Shown here: one piece after another, positions 10,554 to 20,546 of the stretch
Position numbering within the stretch: position 1 is the first letter of the stretch
Layout of the letters: each line of letters opens with the position of its first letter
From: Pigoraptor vietnamica
Lineage: Eukaryota; Opisthokonta; Filasterea
Reading direction: 5' to 3'
DNA: 51,420 nt
Assembly (NCBI GenBank): GCA_943704525.1
Contig: CALSCQ010001224.1
Location: 1-51,420, forward strand
The notes under the pieces: generated by a model
What the model was told of the DNA's origin: nothing
The model's database searches: none
What the model saw: only the letters and a program-made list of their open reading frames with translations
Position numbers and translations under genes: made by a program

Positions 10554-12899
10554 TCAGTGCGCCATCATAACGCTGTGGGCAGCCGCACCGGACGGCTTCC
10601 GCGATGAGCGCTTCTTCTTCGCAACCGGCCGCTTCGGCTTCGCGGGGTCCACCGATAGCGCGAGCTCGTCGACAGACTTCATCACCGCCGACGTGTTCGC
10701 GTCAAACACCACGTCATCGTCGTCGTCCCCGCTGTCGTCAACACCGCGAATGACGCCAGAGGCGTTCGAGTACTCGGACTCGCCGTCGCCGGAGAGTCGC
10801 GTGGTCGAACTCGCGGCCATCCGCTGCTGCTCGGCGAATGGGTAGATGATGTACGGAGGCAGCTTGTACGAGAACGCGGCGGTTATGAGCGTAATGACCG
10901 ATATGCACGCGAAGGGTATCCCCTGGTGGAAGGGAAACTCCGCATGCGACGACTGCGACCACAGCACCCCCGCGAGTGCGGGACCGACCGCGCGCGCAAG
11001 GGAGGCCATCGACTGGCCGATGCCGTTGGCGCGGCCCATTAGCTCCATAGGAACGCTCGAGTTGACGAAGATCATGATGCTTGTGAACGACGTCGCGCCG
11101 AGAGCGCCGCGGATGGTGAGGTTGGTGAGGAGGACGGCCCACAGGACGCCCTGGGGGAGATGCGCCTCGACGATGTAGTGGAGGACGGGGAACGTCATGA
11201 GGACGGGGACGGTCGCGTAGAGGCACCAGCGATAGCAGTTCTGCGAAGGAACGGCAGGGATTTAGTGTTGGAAGGTTGCGCGTTTAAACAACTTAGACGC
11301 ACAAGGCCATACACAGGCACGCACGCACGCACGCACGCACGCGCACACACACACACACGCGCGCGCGCGCGCATGATCACAGAAAACAAACGCCGCACTC
11401 CGCACCCACCATGAGCCCGATCTTCGCAACGACAAAGCGGTACAGCACGAGCGTGTAGAAGAGCACCGTCCCGCCCATGATGCTCAGCGACATCCCAATA
11501 CGGCCCGAAGTGAACCCCAGCCCTCCGTGCTCCGGGGCCGTCGAGCAGAACAGCGGGTACGTCTCATCCATCATAATGTAGACAAACGCGAGCATGCCGT
11601 AAAGTGACGTCGTCAGCCACACCATCTTGCCAAGCGCAGGCGCCTTCGGTTGCGTCGACGAGGAAAATGTCCGGCGTCGCCGTGACCCCTTCGCTACGAC
11701 CGCCGTGATCTTCACCTCTTCAACGTCAACGCCGACGTCGGCGTGCTTGAGGCCGTCGTCGAGCGCTTCGCCCTCCGTCGCATCCTCCGCGTCAACGTCG
11801 TACTCGGCGTCGGACTGCTCGAGCGGCGCGTAACCACCGCGGGTGTTACGCAGCGCCGACAGGAGTCCGCGCGGGCCCCCGCGCACATGACTATTGTCAC
11901 AGTCGCCCACGCCGCTGTCGCCAAGACCGGCCTCCCCCTTCTCCTCATCGGCACAGGCCGCAGCGCTCCCGGGGCGCGAATCGCCGTCCCCTGTCTCGCC
12001 GTCGCGCTCACCAACAAGTGCGTCGAGCTCAAGGTCGCTCCCATCGCCGTCGTCAGCGGACACGCCCTCCGCCCTTCGCGGTCGGGGTGTCTCCTTGAGC
12101 AGGAACACGGTGAGCACGAAGCTCAGCGCTACAAAGGACGCCGCGACGAGGCACGGCAGGAGGTAGCGGTGCTTTCCAAACAGGCCGCTCTCCGAGAAAA
12201 GCGAGGGGTACTGGCGCGCAGGGTCCGCCAGCAAGCCGCCGACAGCAGGTGCCACGATGCTGCCGGTGCCCCACGCAAGTGACAGCACCGCAAACGCATT
12301 GCTTTGGTTCGTCGAGTCCGTCACCTTCCCAAGATAGCTCTTCAGGACGCCGATATTCCCGTTAAGGAGTCCCGCGGTGATCCGCGACGCCGCCGCCATG
12401 GCCACGGACGTGCTGAACCCAAACACGAGCGTCGACGCCATCGTACCGAGGAGACTGACCATCACGACGAGTTTTGTGCCGTAGCGGTCGGCCATGACGC
12501 CCCACACGTAGCTGCTGAGGAATTGCCCGAACGCAAAGCACGCGGCGACGGCGCCCGCGAACGTGCCGACCTGATCTGGCCTTACGCCGGGCATGTCGCG
12601 CATCATGAAGGGGATGAAGCTGTGAAGGAGGAAGAGAGGGGCGTTAGAAGAGCGTGCAGAGTGTGCGTTGGCGAAAGAGTGACTGAGTGCGTGTGCGCAG
12701 GATGTTGTGGTTCATGACGCACAAGCCAACAAACACGAGACAAAAAGAAGAAAACATTGAGGTCCGCGTGCACCGTACACAAACAAAGAGCGCGCAACAG
12801 CACTCACGGGAAGAGCACGGTAATTTGAAATGCCTCCGCAAATTGGACGACGGCGACGACCGTCATGGGCCGCCGCGGCAAAGGAGTCGCCGCCTTCAT
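10554..12899 (-). CDS. Major facilitator superfamily transporter (ZIFL-like)
   Basis: Three exons (minus): 12808-12899, 11410-12619, 10554-11240; 662 residues. Exon 1 gives the first membrane helix, continuing across the junction as VLFPFIPFMMRDM. MFS signatures follow: GQFLSSYVWGVMADRYGTK is the A-like loop 2-3 motif (G-x-MADRYG-K) and a second conserved stretch reads LAWGTGSIVAPAVGGLLADP. This combination fits the plant ZIFL/yeast YCR023C group of DHA1-type facilitators. An acidic loop of about 140 residues splits the two six-helix halves, and the tail ends in a Lys/Arg-rich segment. Substrate is unknown; metal-chelate or drug/proton antiport is typical for the group. It converges tail to tail with CARS. 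Confidence 0.86.
11305..11372 (-). repeat. (GT)n microsatellite in MFS intron 2
   Basis: CA/CG on the plus strand is GT/GC on the sense (minus) strand, beginning about 38 nt after the donor at 11409. It includes a GC-alternating stretch. Confidence 0.92.
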
Positions 12900-13370
12900 T
12901 CTCCTCAGTCACAATGTCTTCCAAGAGCCGAGTGACGGAGAGAGGGCAAACTGACAGCACAAACACACAATTACGCGTGTAGAGAGCCACTCATGGCTGT
13001 AGTAGAGAGTGCATGCGTTTGTGTGGGTGCGGAGAGGGAGACGGGCGAACTGTGCGATGTCGGGGGCGTGTGCCCAGCTATCAAACCGCAATGTCCAGTC
13101 AACTGCTGCAAGACGTGCGAAAAGACAGTTATACGCAACACATACGCAAACGCACACACACCCAGACACTCTTGTATCCTACGCACGCACACACACATGC
13201 ACTGTCTTCACGCGTGCACATGCGTGCGTGAGGAGTGCAGAACGTGAGAGCACGGGGATATTGCAGGTGTTGGCATGACGTAATATTTTCTCAGTTTCCA
13301 GGACTCAACGACTGTCACTCGGGACTTTTAATTTGAAAACACAACATTTTGTGCAAAAATTGGAGGCATC
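12900..13370. other. Spacer between MFS 5' end and TLDc copy A 3' end
   Basis: MFS promoter region and TLDc A trailer. CA-rich tract at 13145-13200. No gene recognised. Confidence 0.4.
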
Positions 13371-14632
13371 TCAATCATATCCGATCCCGTTTCCGTCCGT
13401 GACGTAAGGGTTCTCAGCCGGGCTGACTGGACGGCTGGCGTCGCACACAAACAGCTCGACGTCCGTGATGCGCTCGGGGCCGCTGCCTCCGTAGAAGATG
13501 TCCCCACGCGAGTAGGAGCCCATTTTCGACGACCAGTTGTCTCGCTTGTCCGCCAAGTTGTTGACGGTGAGTTCGCCGTTGCTCCCGAACGCGCACGTCT
13601 TCCCCGTCGGCGTCACCGTGTTGTACGTTGTGCATTCGAAGATGGCCGGCGCCATGGGCTTGCCAGTGTTTCGCAGCACGAAGAGTTTCGTCGACATGGT
13701 TGTGCCCCGCGTGAGATGCTGCGTCGAGAGATTGGGAATGCCCGCACCGAAGAGCACCGACTTGGTCCTGAAAACGGCAATGATTTGCTTCCCCGTCGAG
13801 CCCCTCGCGCCGTTCGTTGGCTGTGGAATGCGCGCGTGGAAGTCCGCGGGCGAGAACCCGTCCCGCGTCGCCCTGTAGACGAGGCTCCACACGCGTCCGT
13901 GCGACGGTGGAAACCACGCGAGGAGTTGCGTGCGCTGGGCGCCGTCCAGCAGCGCAGTGCCTTCGAACGACGGCGTCGGAAAGTAGTCGGCGCCGAGCTC
14001 TCGGAAGAGCCGCCCGAGCAGCGCGTTCATGTCCTTCGTGCTCTCCTTGATTGCGCCGTACTTGGAGGGCTGCTGCGTCGTCTGCTCATCGACCTCTCCG
14101 ACGGCGACTTGGACGATTTCGAAGTTGGCCTGGAACCGGCGCAGCGCATCGACGATAATCTCCTTCTCCTTCAGCATGTCGAACTTGTCCACGACGCGCA
14201 TCATGTCGTCGTTGAGGCGCTTGATGTCCTCCCACGTCTTGGGTGCGTAATTCAGCTTGTCGCTGCGTCAGATTACGGGCCTCAGCACATACTTCAGGGG
14301 GCACGGCATAGCTCAGGGAGTGCGCGACGGCAGCAGCCGACCCACTTGAAGATGTCCGTAATCCCGGCGTCCATTTTCCCGCGGAAGGTCCATTCGTCGA
14401 GGAGGCTGTCCATGGCAACGCTCGTCGCCGTCTCGCTCACCGTGAACTTTGGGGACGTCTCGCTGTTTCCTGCACGTGCCTTGAGCGTTGCTTTCGATGC
14501 GCCCTCCTCGCACTTGTCGACGAGGCGCAGGGGATAGGAGTACGTCGTGAAGCTGCCCTTTGCCTCGACTTTGGCGATAATCTCGTTGTTGATGGCGTGG
14601 ATCGCCCTTATCATCTGCACGAGCTCGTCCAT
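13371..14632 (-). CDS. TLDc-domain protein, copy A (Hsp70-lid-like N-terminus)
   Basis: Two exons, 14346-14632 and 13371-14262, separated by an 83-bp intron; 392 residues. The start MDEL is shared by all three paralogues. The C-terminal half (about 200-375) reads as a TLDc domain: VWSLVYRATRDGFSPADFH, a KQIIAVFRT strand, a LFVLRN strand, an FGS..GELTV strand and a final GDIFYGG...ITDVELF. TLDc domains occur in OXR1/NCOA7, where they bind V-ATPase. The first 115 residues (EIIAKVEAKGSFTTYSYPLR, then DEW, then DIF-DKL) resemble the Hsp70 C-terminal lid. That is a family-pattern judgement, not a search result. Function is unknown; stress response or V-ATPase control would be the first guesses. 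Neighbours are LRR/F-box genes on the same strand. Confidence 0.8.
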
Positions 14633-15568
14633 ACTGCCGGTGGGGTGGACGCCGCCTCTGTTTGTGGTCGTTCGTTGACAGTCTGTTTGGTTTTTGTGCC
14701 GAAGGCAAGTCGGTTGCATTGGACTTTCAAACGAGGCACGTGTTATTCCCGACGCTCGGTTAGCCGGCCAGGTTATCTTGATCCTCCGGGTTACCTTTTC
14801 GGTGTGCAGTTGTCCAACTCGGTAGTCTGATGCAGGGGTACTCCCGTGACTACCCCTGGTCTGATGTGTCCAGGGCTTAAAAGCGCCCTTGGTGTGCGTG
14901 CAAATACGTGGTGCATGTGTGCGTGTGGGCGGGGGAGGGGGAGTGAGGTCCGTGAGCTACGGGCAGTAACTACCCTGTGACGGTGCCGGCTGCCGCCTAT
15001 ACTAATACAGCCGCTGCCCGGCGCCGGCGGACGGCTGCCGCCGGCCGCCGGCGTCCTCCAACATTGGCTAAGGCGCAGACCGCCAATTGTGTTGAGCGCC
15101 GTTCAACGACGAAAACGCAGAAGGGCCTCTTAAAAATGCAAAGATTGCAATTAGAACTTGCAGATACTTTTTTGCCGTAGAAAGCTTTGAGAAGTGTGGT
15201 AGCCCAGTTCATGTTAGTTACTAAATTTAAGGCGTCCGTCTTTCACGGCGCCACTCAATCGGACACTCGAACCCCGCGATGGTCACCCACGTCGGACGAG
15301 CCAGCGCAATGTGCAGCCGGAGCCGACGCAGTGGACCCCAGCATTGCGCTTGAAGCAATTGAGTCTCCAAAATGTCCCGCACTCATTTCTCAGTTTGAAC
15401 CCCATTCATTTCAGCGATGGGTGACAACTGAGACAGGGAATACAGGCGCGCACGCACACTGACCCCAATCGGAGACGCACGCTGCGTGCACACAACTCAC
15501 CGACAGCAAGAACGACGGCACGGCGACAGCATGCTCAACGTCTAAAAAATGGAGCGCAGACAAAGTTC
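14633..15568. other. Spacer between TLDc A and LRR copy 2
   Basis: Carries TLDc A's upstream region with the hAT-like palindrome (14825-14866), an imperfect palindrome near 14871-14891, a GC-rich CCGCCGG block (15005-15060), and the 3' flank of LRR copy 2. Bases 15380-15475 match 16955-17060, the flank of LRR copy 3, so the duplication extends past the coding region. Confidence 0.5.
14825..14866. mobile_element. 26-bp hAT-like palindromic mini-element with 8-bp TSD
   Basis: GTCTGATG occurs exactly on both sides (14825-14832 and 14859-14866) of a 26-bp near-palindrome (14833-14858) that starts CAGGGGTACTC and ends TACCCCTG. Eight-base target duplications and termini beginning CAGGG are the hallmark of the hAT superfamily. 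The element consists only of its two inverted ends, so it is non-autonomous. A second copy with a different 8-bp duplication is at 22110-22153. Confidence 0.72.
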
Positions 15569-16695
15569 TCAACGTTTCCTCCGTTCCCCGCGACCTATCA
15601 CTGGTGGTCGGAGGCCAGCAGCAGTCCACCAGCTCATTCGATTCGAGATGTAGCCTCCCATGGTATAGCCGTAGCCGTCCATTCGCCGCAAATCCTCCAA
15701 AAGGCCCGTACAACCGTATGTGTTGAGCACTTCCACCGACGAAAGCGCCGAAATGTCCGTTATGTTGATGCAGAAGGCGATATCAAGCTCACGCACACCC
15801 CCGAGCATGCTCACGTCACGCACGGGCGTCTCGCAAAGCGACAGCCTACGCACGCCCGCAAGCGCAGACACGTCCTCCACTGGGCAATGGTCGAGCACGA
15901 GGGTGTCGACCCCGCCGAGTGCAGACACATGGCGCACGTTCTTGCAGTGTGACAGGTCCAGATACTTGACGGAACGAAGCGACGACACGTCCGAAAATGA
16001 GCCAAATGTGCGCAAGTAAGGGACATTCGCAAGCACCGAAATGTCGGCGCAGTCGGCTGCCCCTACGCTAACGCACGTCGACCGCGCAAGGGGCGAGAGG
16101 TCGCTGAACCGCAAATACTCCAAACACACGGTGTGGACGCCCTCCAGCGCGCTTATATCCCTCACGAGCGGACATTTGCTCATACGGAAGTAACGCAGGC
16201 GACCGTTCGCCAGTGGAGACAAATCGACGAGCGAATATAGGCCATAAATCGCGAGCACTTCGACGTTGCGCAGCGCAGAGAGGTCCGTGATGTTGCGGCT
16301 GAGGCTGAATTGCAGCGCAACGGCCGTCCCAAGCACGTCGAGGTCGGCGTTCGTGAAGGGTATCGTGCAATACACATCGAGCGTGCGGAACCCTCGCAGC
16401 GCCGACACGTGCTTGAGCTCTCGGAAATCCGACAAATCAACAAGTGTGCGCTCGCGGGGGATGGTCGAAGGAAACTCTTTCGACGCCCTGTCGTACAAAC
16501 ACAGCCTCCGCGCTGCGTCCCGTCTCAACACGAACGGGCGCACGCGCGACACGAGCTCACGCAGGCTGCGGTTGACCTTGCGCACGGCCGCAACCTCCTT
16601 GTCCCCAAGATAGGGCACGACATGCGACAGAAACACTCCAGGGGAAGGTCCAACAGGAGACTGCCGTGCGAGGGCGAAAGAGAGTCGTCGCCCAT
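15569..16695 (-). pseudogene. F-box / LRR protein, copy 2 (frameshifted)
   Basis: Homologous over its whole length to copies 1 and 3, with the same LRR series and a tail almost identical to copy 3 (MDGYGYTMGGYISNRMSWWT). Starting from MGDDSL at 16695 the frame is lost inside the F-box: where copies 1 and 3 read AAACACCTCCAC on the plus strand, this copy reads AAACACTCCAG (near 16631-16640), one base short. The LRR part stays open for over 1.1 kb in the new frame, so the lesion is recent, a sequencing error, or bypassed by another start. The F-box half MGDD..LLLDLPLE and the LRR half are in different frames. An alternative upstream start in the LRR frame gives an unrelated leader. Confidence 0.75.
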
Positions 16696-17103
16696 TGCTT
16701 CGGGGGGACGGTGTGCACGAGCGAGAAGAGAGTTGTCGGCGACGGAGTGCAAAGCCACTCGCCAGGGCGCAGTAATAAACGTTCTCCCTTGCTCCCACTG
16801 CCCGAGGCGAGCCGCTAATTTACGATCGGGATCAGATCGGAATTTTGGAGCACGACCTGTACGCTGGAGTGAGGTGGCCGGGCGGCCGCACCTTTGCTCC
16901 CTCGAAACGACGCTGCAAACCGAGCGTTGCGCCTGAATCAACTGGATCCTCAATATATCGCGCTCATTTTATCGGTTTGAACGCCATTCATTCAGCGATG
17001 AGTGCCAGAGACACTTCTGCCGATAGCGTACGCACGCACACTGAAGCCGAATAGGGAACGCACGGCCGGCACAAGCCTCAGACAGCGGCAAGATAGCCGG
17101 CAT
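16696..17103. other. Spacer between LRR copies 2 and 3
   Basis: Copy 2 promoter on its left end (GTTGTCGGCGACGGAG at about 16733, also found at 18309 before copy 3) and the copy 3 trailer. No gene. Confidence 0.45.
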
Positions 17104-18270
17104 TCAGCTGAGTTCCGAACGTTCAAAAAACCGCGCGCACACAAAACTCTCAGCGAAGTTCCTCCGTTCCCCGCGCCCTCTCACCGGGGGTACGAGCCCA
17201 GCAGCGGTCCACCAGCTCATTCGGTTCGAGATGTAGCCTCCCATGGTATAGCCGTAGCCGTCCATTCGCCGCAGATCCTCCAAAAGGCCCGTACAACCGT
17301 ATGTGTTGAGTACTTCGACCGACGAAAGCGCCGAAATGTCCGTTATGTTGTTGCAGAACGCGATATCAAGCTCACGCACACTCCCGAGCATGCTCACGTC
17401 ACGCACGGGCGTCTCGCGCAGCGACAGCCTGCGCAAGCCCGCAAGCGCAGACACGTCCTCCACTGGGCAATGGTCGAGCACGAGGGTGTCGACCCCGCCG
17501 AGTGCAGACACATCGCGCACATTCCTGCACCACGACAGGTCCAAATACTTGACGGACCGAAGCGACGACACGTCCGAAAATGAGCCAGATATATGCAAAT
17601 AAGGCACATTCGCAAGCACCGAAATGTCGGCGCCGTTGGGGACCGCGACGCTCACGCACATCGACCGCGCAAGGGGCGAGAGGTCGCTGAACTTGCCCGT
17701 CACATGCACAGTATGGACGCCCTCCAGCGCGCGTATGTCGCGGACGAGCGGACATGCACTCATACTGAAGTAGCGCAGGCGACCGTTCGCCAGCGGAGAC
17801 AGATCGACGAGCGAGTCCAAGAAACAAATGTCGAGCACTTCGACGTTGCGCAGCGCAGAGAGGTCCGTGATGTTGGGACTGTGGCTGAAGCGCAGCGCAA
17901 AGGCTGTCCCAAGCACGTCGAGGTCGGCGTTCGTGAAGGGTATCGTGCAGTACAGATCGAGCGTGCAAAACCCTCGCAGCGCCGACACGTGCTTGAGCTT
18001 GCCGAAATTCGACAACGGAACGAGCGCGCGCTCGCGGGGGATGGTCGAAGGGAACTCTTCCGACGCAGTGTCGTCCGTACACAGCCTCACTGCAGCGTCC
18101 CGTCGAAGAACGAAAGGGCGCACGCGCGACACGACTTCACGCATGCTGCGGTTGACCTTGCGCACGGTCGCAACCTCGTTGTTTACGAGATAGGGCACGA
18201 CATGCGACAGAAACACCTCCACGGGAAGGTCCAGCAGGAGATTCCGCGGAGAAAGAGCGTCGTCGCACAT
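17104..18270 (-). CDS. F-box / LRR protein, copy 3 (intact)
   Basis: Intronless, 388 residues, starting MCDDALSPRNLLLDLPVEVF. F-box-like at about residues 8-50, then LRRs of about 20-22 residues with DLSAL/DVSAL endings. Compared with copy 2 the repeats are mostly identical, with differences concentrated in the central repeats. The usual family stop after RGERR is missing: the frame runs about 14 residues further (FAESFVCARFFERSELS). The probable role is substrate recognition in an SCF ubiquitin ligase, by architecture only. Its 5' flank shares sequence with copies 1 and 2, and it sits head to tail with copy 2. Confidence 0.8.
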   Translation of the reverse strand: MCDDALSPRNLLLDLPVEVFLSHVVPYLVNNEVATVRKVNRSMREVVSRVRPFVLRRDAAVRLCTDDTASEEFPSTIPRERALVPLSNFGKLKHVSALRGFCTLDLYCTIPFTNADLDVLGTAFALRFSHSPNITDLSALRNVEVLDICFLDSLVDLSPLANGRLRYFSMSACPLVRDIRALEGVHTVHVTGKFSDLSPLARSMCVSVAVPNGADISVLANVPYLHISGSFSDVSSLRSVKYLDLSWCRNVRDVSALGGVDTLVLDHCPVEDVSALAGLRRLSLRETPVRDVSMLGSVRELDIAFCNNITDISALSSVEVLNTYGCTGLLEDLRRMDGYGYTMGGYISNRMSWWTAAGLVPPVRGRGERRNFAESFVCARFFERSELS

Positions 18271-18685
18271 CGTTTCGGGGGGACGGCGTGCACGGAGCGA
18301 AGGGAGAGTTGTCGGCGACGGAGTTCAAGTGTCACTTTCCGGTGTTATATAGCAATCGTCCCTTTTTGCTGCCGTCGCGTTTTCGCGCATGTCAGTGGGC
18401 CAAAACACAACACGGCAGTTTTACGATTCATCGGAAAAAACGCGTCGATCGGGGGGAGTCTTTCTTCAGTGTCACACTCAGCAGGGCTCAAAGAGTGCGA
18501 GGTTGAAAGTGTCGTCATGCAGCGTTGTGCCTCCATTTTCTATGGCTTCGACACTTCTGCGTTGTGCCCAAACCATGCGCAAACACTCTGACAAATTAGA
18601 GCGCCGGTCCGGAAGAGTGTCTTGCGTGTGGGACGGAGAATGGCTTCGCACTAACTGACACCGCAGAATTCTCTGGCCTTTTTCA
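18271..18685. other. Spacer between LRR copy 3 and TLDc B
   Basis: LRR copy 3 promoter (shared GTTGTCGGCGACGGAG block at 18309) and TLDc B trailer. No coding feature recognised. Confidence 0.4.
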
Positions 18686-20065
18686 TTAACTTTCTTCACT
18701 ATGATATGCCGCCCTTGCGCCAAACTCGGACGAAAACACCTCAACGTCGGCGATGCGGTCGGGTTCCGTTCCGCCGTAAAAGATGTGTTCGCCGTACTTG
18801 CCGTTGATGCCTTCCGGGTTGGAGCTCCAGTTTCGACGGTTCGCTGAGAGGTTGCCGACATTCAACTCGCCGTCGTCGCCCACACTCAGCATACTGGACT
18901 CGTGCATTGTGTCGTTGATAGCCAACGAGCGCGAGAGGACGACTGGGCCCACCCGCGGTTTTCGCAAGTTGCGTAGTACGAAAAGCTTCGCAAACACTCT
19001 CTGGCACGTGGATTCGGAAAAGTGAGCGTTCGTGTCCGACAAATACGCACCAAAGAGCGCCGCTGTCGTCCGTAATACCGCAACCATGTGATGGCGCGCG
19101 GACGATTCGGTCTGCGCGGTGGGAATGCGCGCGTGAAAGTCCGCGGGCGAGAACCCGTCCCGCGTCGCCGTGTAGACGAGGCTCCACACGCGTCCGTGCG
19201 ACGGCGGAAACCACGCGAGGAGCTGCGTGCGCTGTGCGCCATCCAGCAGCGCAGTGCCTTCGAACGACGGCGTCGGAAAGTAATCCACTCCCAGCTGTAC
19301 GGAGAGGTCGCCAAGCAACCTGTTCAAGCGACTCGTACCCTCCTGGACGCTGTCGTACTTGGAGGGCTGCTGCGTCGTGCGCTCGTCGACCTCTCCGATT
19401 GCGACTTGGACGATCTCAAAGTTGGTCTTGAACCGCCGTAGAGCGTCGACGACCGCGTCCGTCTCTCGAAGCAGAGCAAACTTGTCCACGACGCGCATCA
19501 TGTCGTCGTTCAGTCGCTTGACGTCTTCCCACGTCTTGGGCGCGTAATCGAGCCTGTTGCTGGCGGTGTGTGCATTCGGCATTGAGTTGACTGTGCCGGT
19601 GCCAGCGCAAGATTTTGTCGTGATTGCACTGCTTATAAAGAGCACGGTTTGAACGCACACAATGAGTGTCCGCGTTTGACGCAACAAGCACCACAATAGC
19701 GAATGCATGCGACATCTTTTGAACTGAAGCGCTCGCAAGAAGGCGCGGACTGTGCAGTTATCGAACGATGCCCGAGCAACCCACTTGAAAATATCCTCGA
19801 CGTTCCCGTCCAGTGTCTCGGCAAACCGCCACTCTTCCAGCACATCCTGCACGTAGACCGTCGCGGTCGTCTCGTGCACCGCAAACGTGGCGCGTGTGTC
19901 CCTATCGGCCCCGGTGTTTGCGCCTGCGCCACCGGCACAGCCGTGTGTGTTGACGATGTGCAGCGGGTACGAATAGACGCTGAAGCTCTCCTTCGCCTCA
20001 ACCTTTGCGATGATCTCCTTGTTGACGACGCCAATCGCCCTCAGTTTCTGAATGAGTTCGTCCAT
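18686..20065 (-). CDS. TLDc-domain protein, copy B
   Basis: Exons 19785-20065 and 18686-19559; 384 residues. It has the same plan as copy A: MDEL start, EIIAKVEAKESFSVYSYPLH, VLEEWRF, DIF junction, then NRLDYAPKTWEDVKRLNDDM and a C-terminal TLDc domain (LLAWFPPSHGRVWSLVYTAT, FYGG...IADVEVF). The intron sits at the same codon and phase as in A and C. Unusually, this intron is 225 nt, a multiple of three, and has no stop in frame, so an unspliced mRNA would code for 75 extra residues. Splicing is preferred because A and C share the junction and the intron translation looks random. Function unknown, as for copy A. Confidence 0.78.
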   Translation of the reverse strand: MDELIQKLRAIGVVNKEIIAKVEAKESFSVYSYPLHIVNTHGCAGGAGANTGADRDTRATFAVHETTATVYVQDVLEEWRFAETLDGNVEDIFKWVARASFDNCTVRAFLRALQFKRCRMHSLLWCLLRQTRTLIVCVQTVLFISSAITTKSCAGTGTVNSMPNAHTASNRLDYAPKTWEDVKRLNDDMMRVVDKFALLRETDAVVDALRRFKTNFEIVQVAIGEVDERTTQQPSKYDSVQEGTSRLNRLLGDLSVQLGVDYFPTPSFEGTALLDGAQRTQLLAWFPPSHGRVWSLVYTATRDGFSPADFHARIPTAQTESSARHHMVAVLRTTAALFGAYLSDTNAHFSESTCQRVFAKLFVLRNLRKPRVGPVVLSRSLAINDTMHESSMLSVGDDGELNVGNLSANRRNWSSNPEGINGKYGEHIFYGGTEPDRIADVEVFSSEFGARAAYHSEES

Positions 20066-20546
20066 GGGAGCTTCACTCTCGACGTCGGCACGGCTGCACA
20101 CCGTGTGTCGTCATCAACTTTTGGCAATCGGCCGAGTCCAGACACCTGAACCATCTGACAGCACTTACTGAACGGGCCGAGCTGCCCCGGTGCCGAGCCG
20201 GCGCCGCCGTGCATGCGCCCATGACGCGGATCCCTTTCACTGGGACCTTCAACATATTGCGCACTCAAACCGCACTCACACAGGTGCACATCCCTGGGCC
20301 GCGCCAGTGGATCGCGTCGTTCTGCCGGCTTGAATGCAATGACACGGCGCACACCGGCCACATCGGCCGGCCGCAGCCAGCCAGTTGGGGCGCCACGGGC
20401 GGCCCCGACTCAGACTTGGCCTTGCTGACCGGCTGGCTGGCCACTGAGGCGCCGGCAAAAGCGCACAACTTATTGGCTTAATTTTATGTGCACGCATATA
20501 TCATTGAGTCTGCTCTTGAGTCCACATCACTTCAGTTGACCGTCAA
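20066..20546. other. Spacer between TLDc B and decayed TLDc C
   Basis: GC-rich with imperfect inverted repeats around 20350-20460 (CAGCCAGCCAGTTGG against CCGGCTGGCTGGCC). No gene. Confidence 0.4.

Noticed and set aside
10554-12899. MFS gene read as two separate transporters
   Set aside because: Splice sites at 11241-11409 join the halves in frame, giving a normal 12-helix protein with a long central loop.
14871-14891. CAGGGCTTAAAAGCGCCCTTG as another mini-element
   Set aside because: Imperfect palindrome with no flanking duplication.
15243-15320. GGGGTTCGAGTGTCC on the minus strand as a tRNA B-box
   Set aside because: The B-box does not end in CC at the right place and no cloverleaf forms. 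No tRNA gene was found in the window by eye.
16696-16798. Alternative start of LRR copy 2 (MGAREN...)
   Set aside because: It is in the LRR frame but gives a leader unrelated to copies 1 and 3 and skips part of the F-box.
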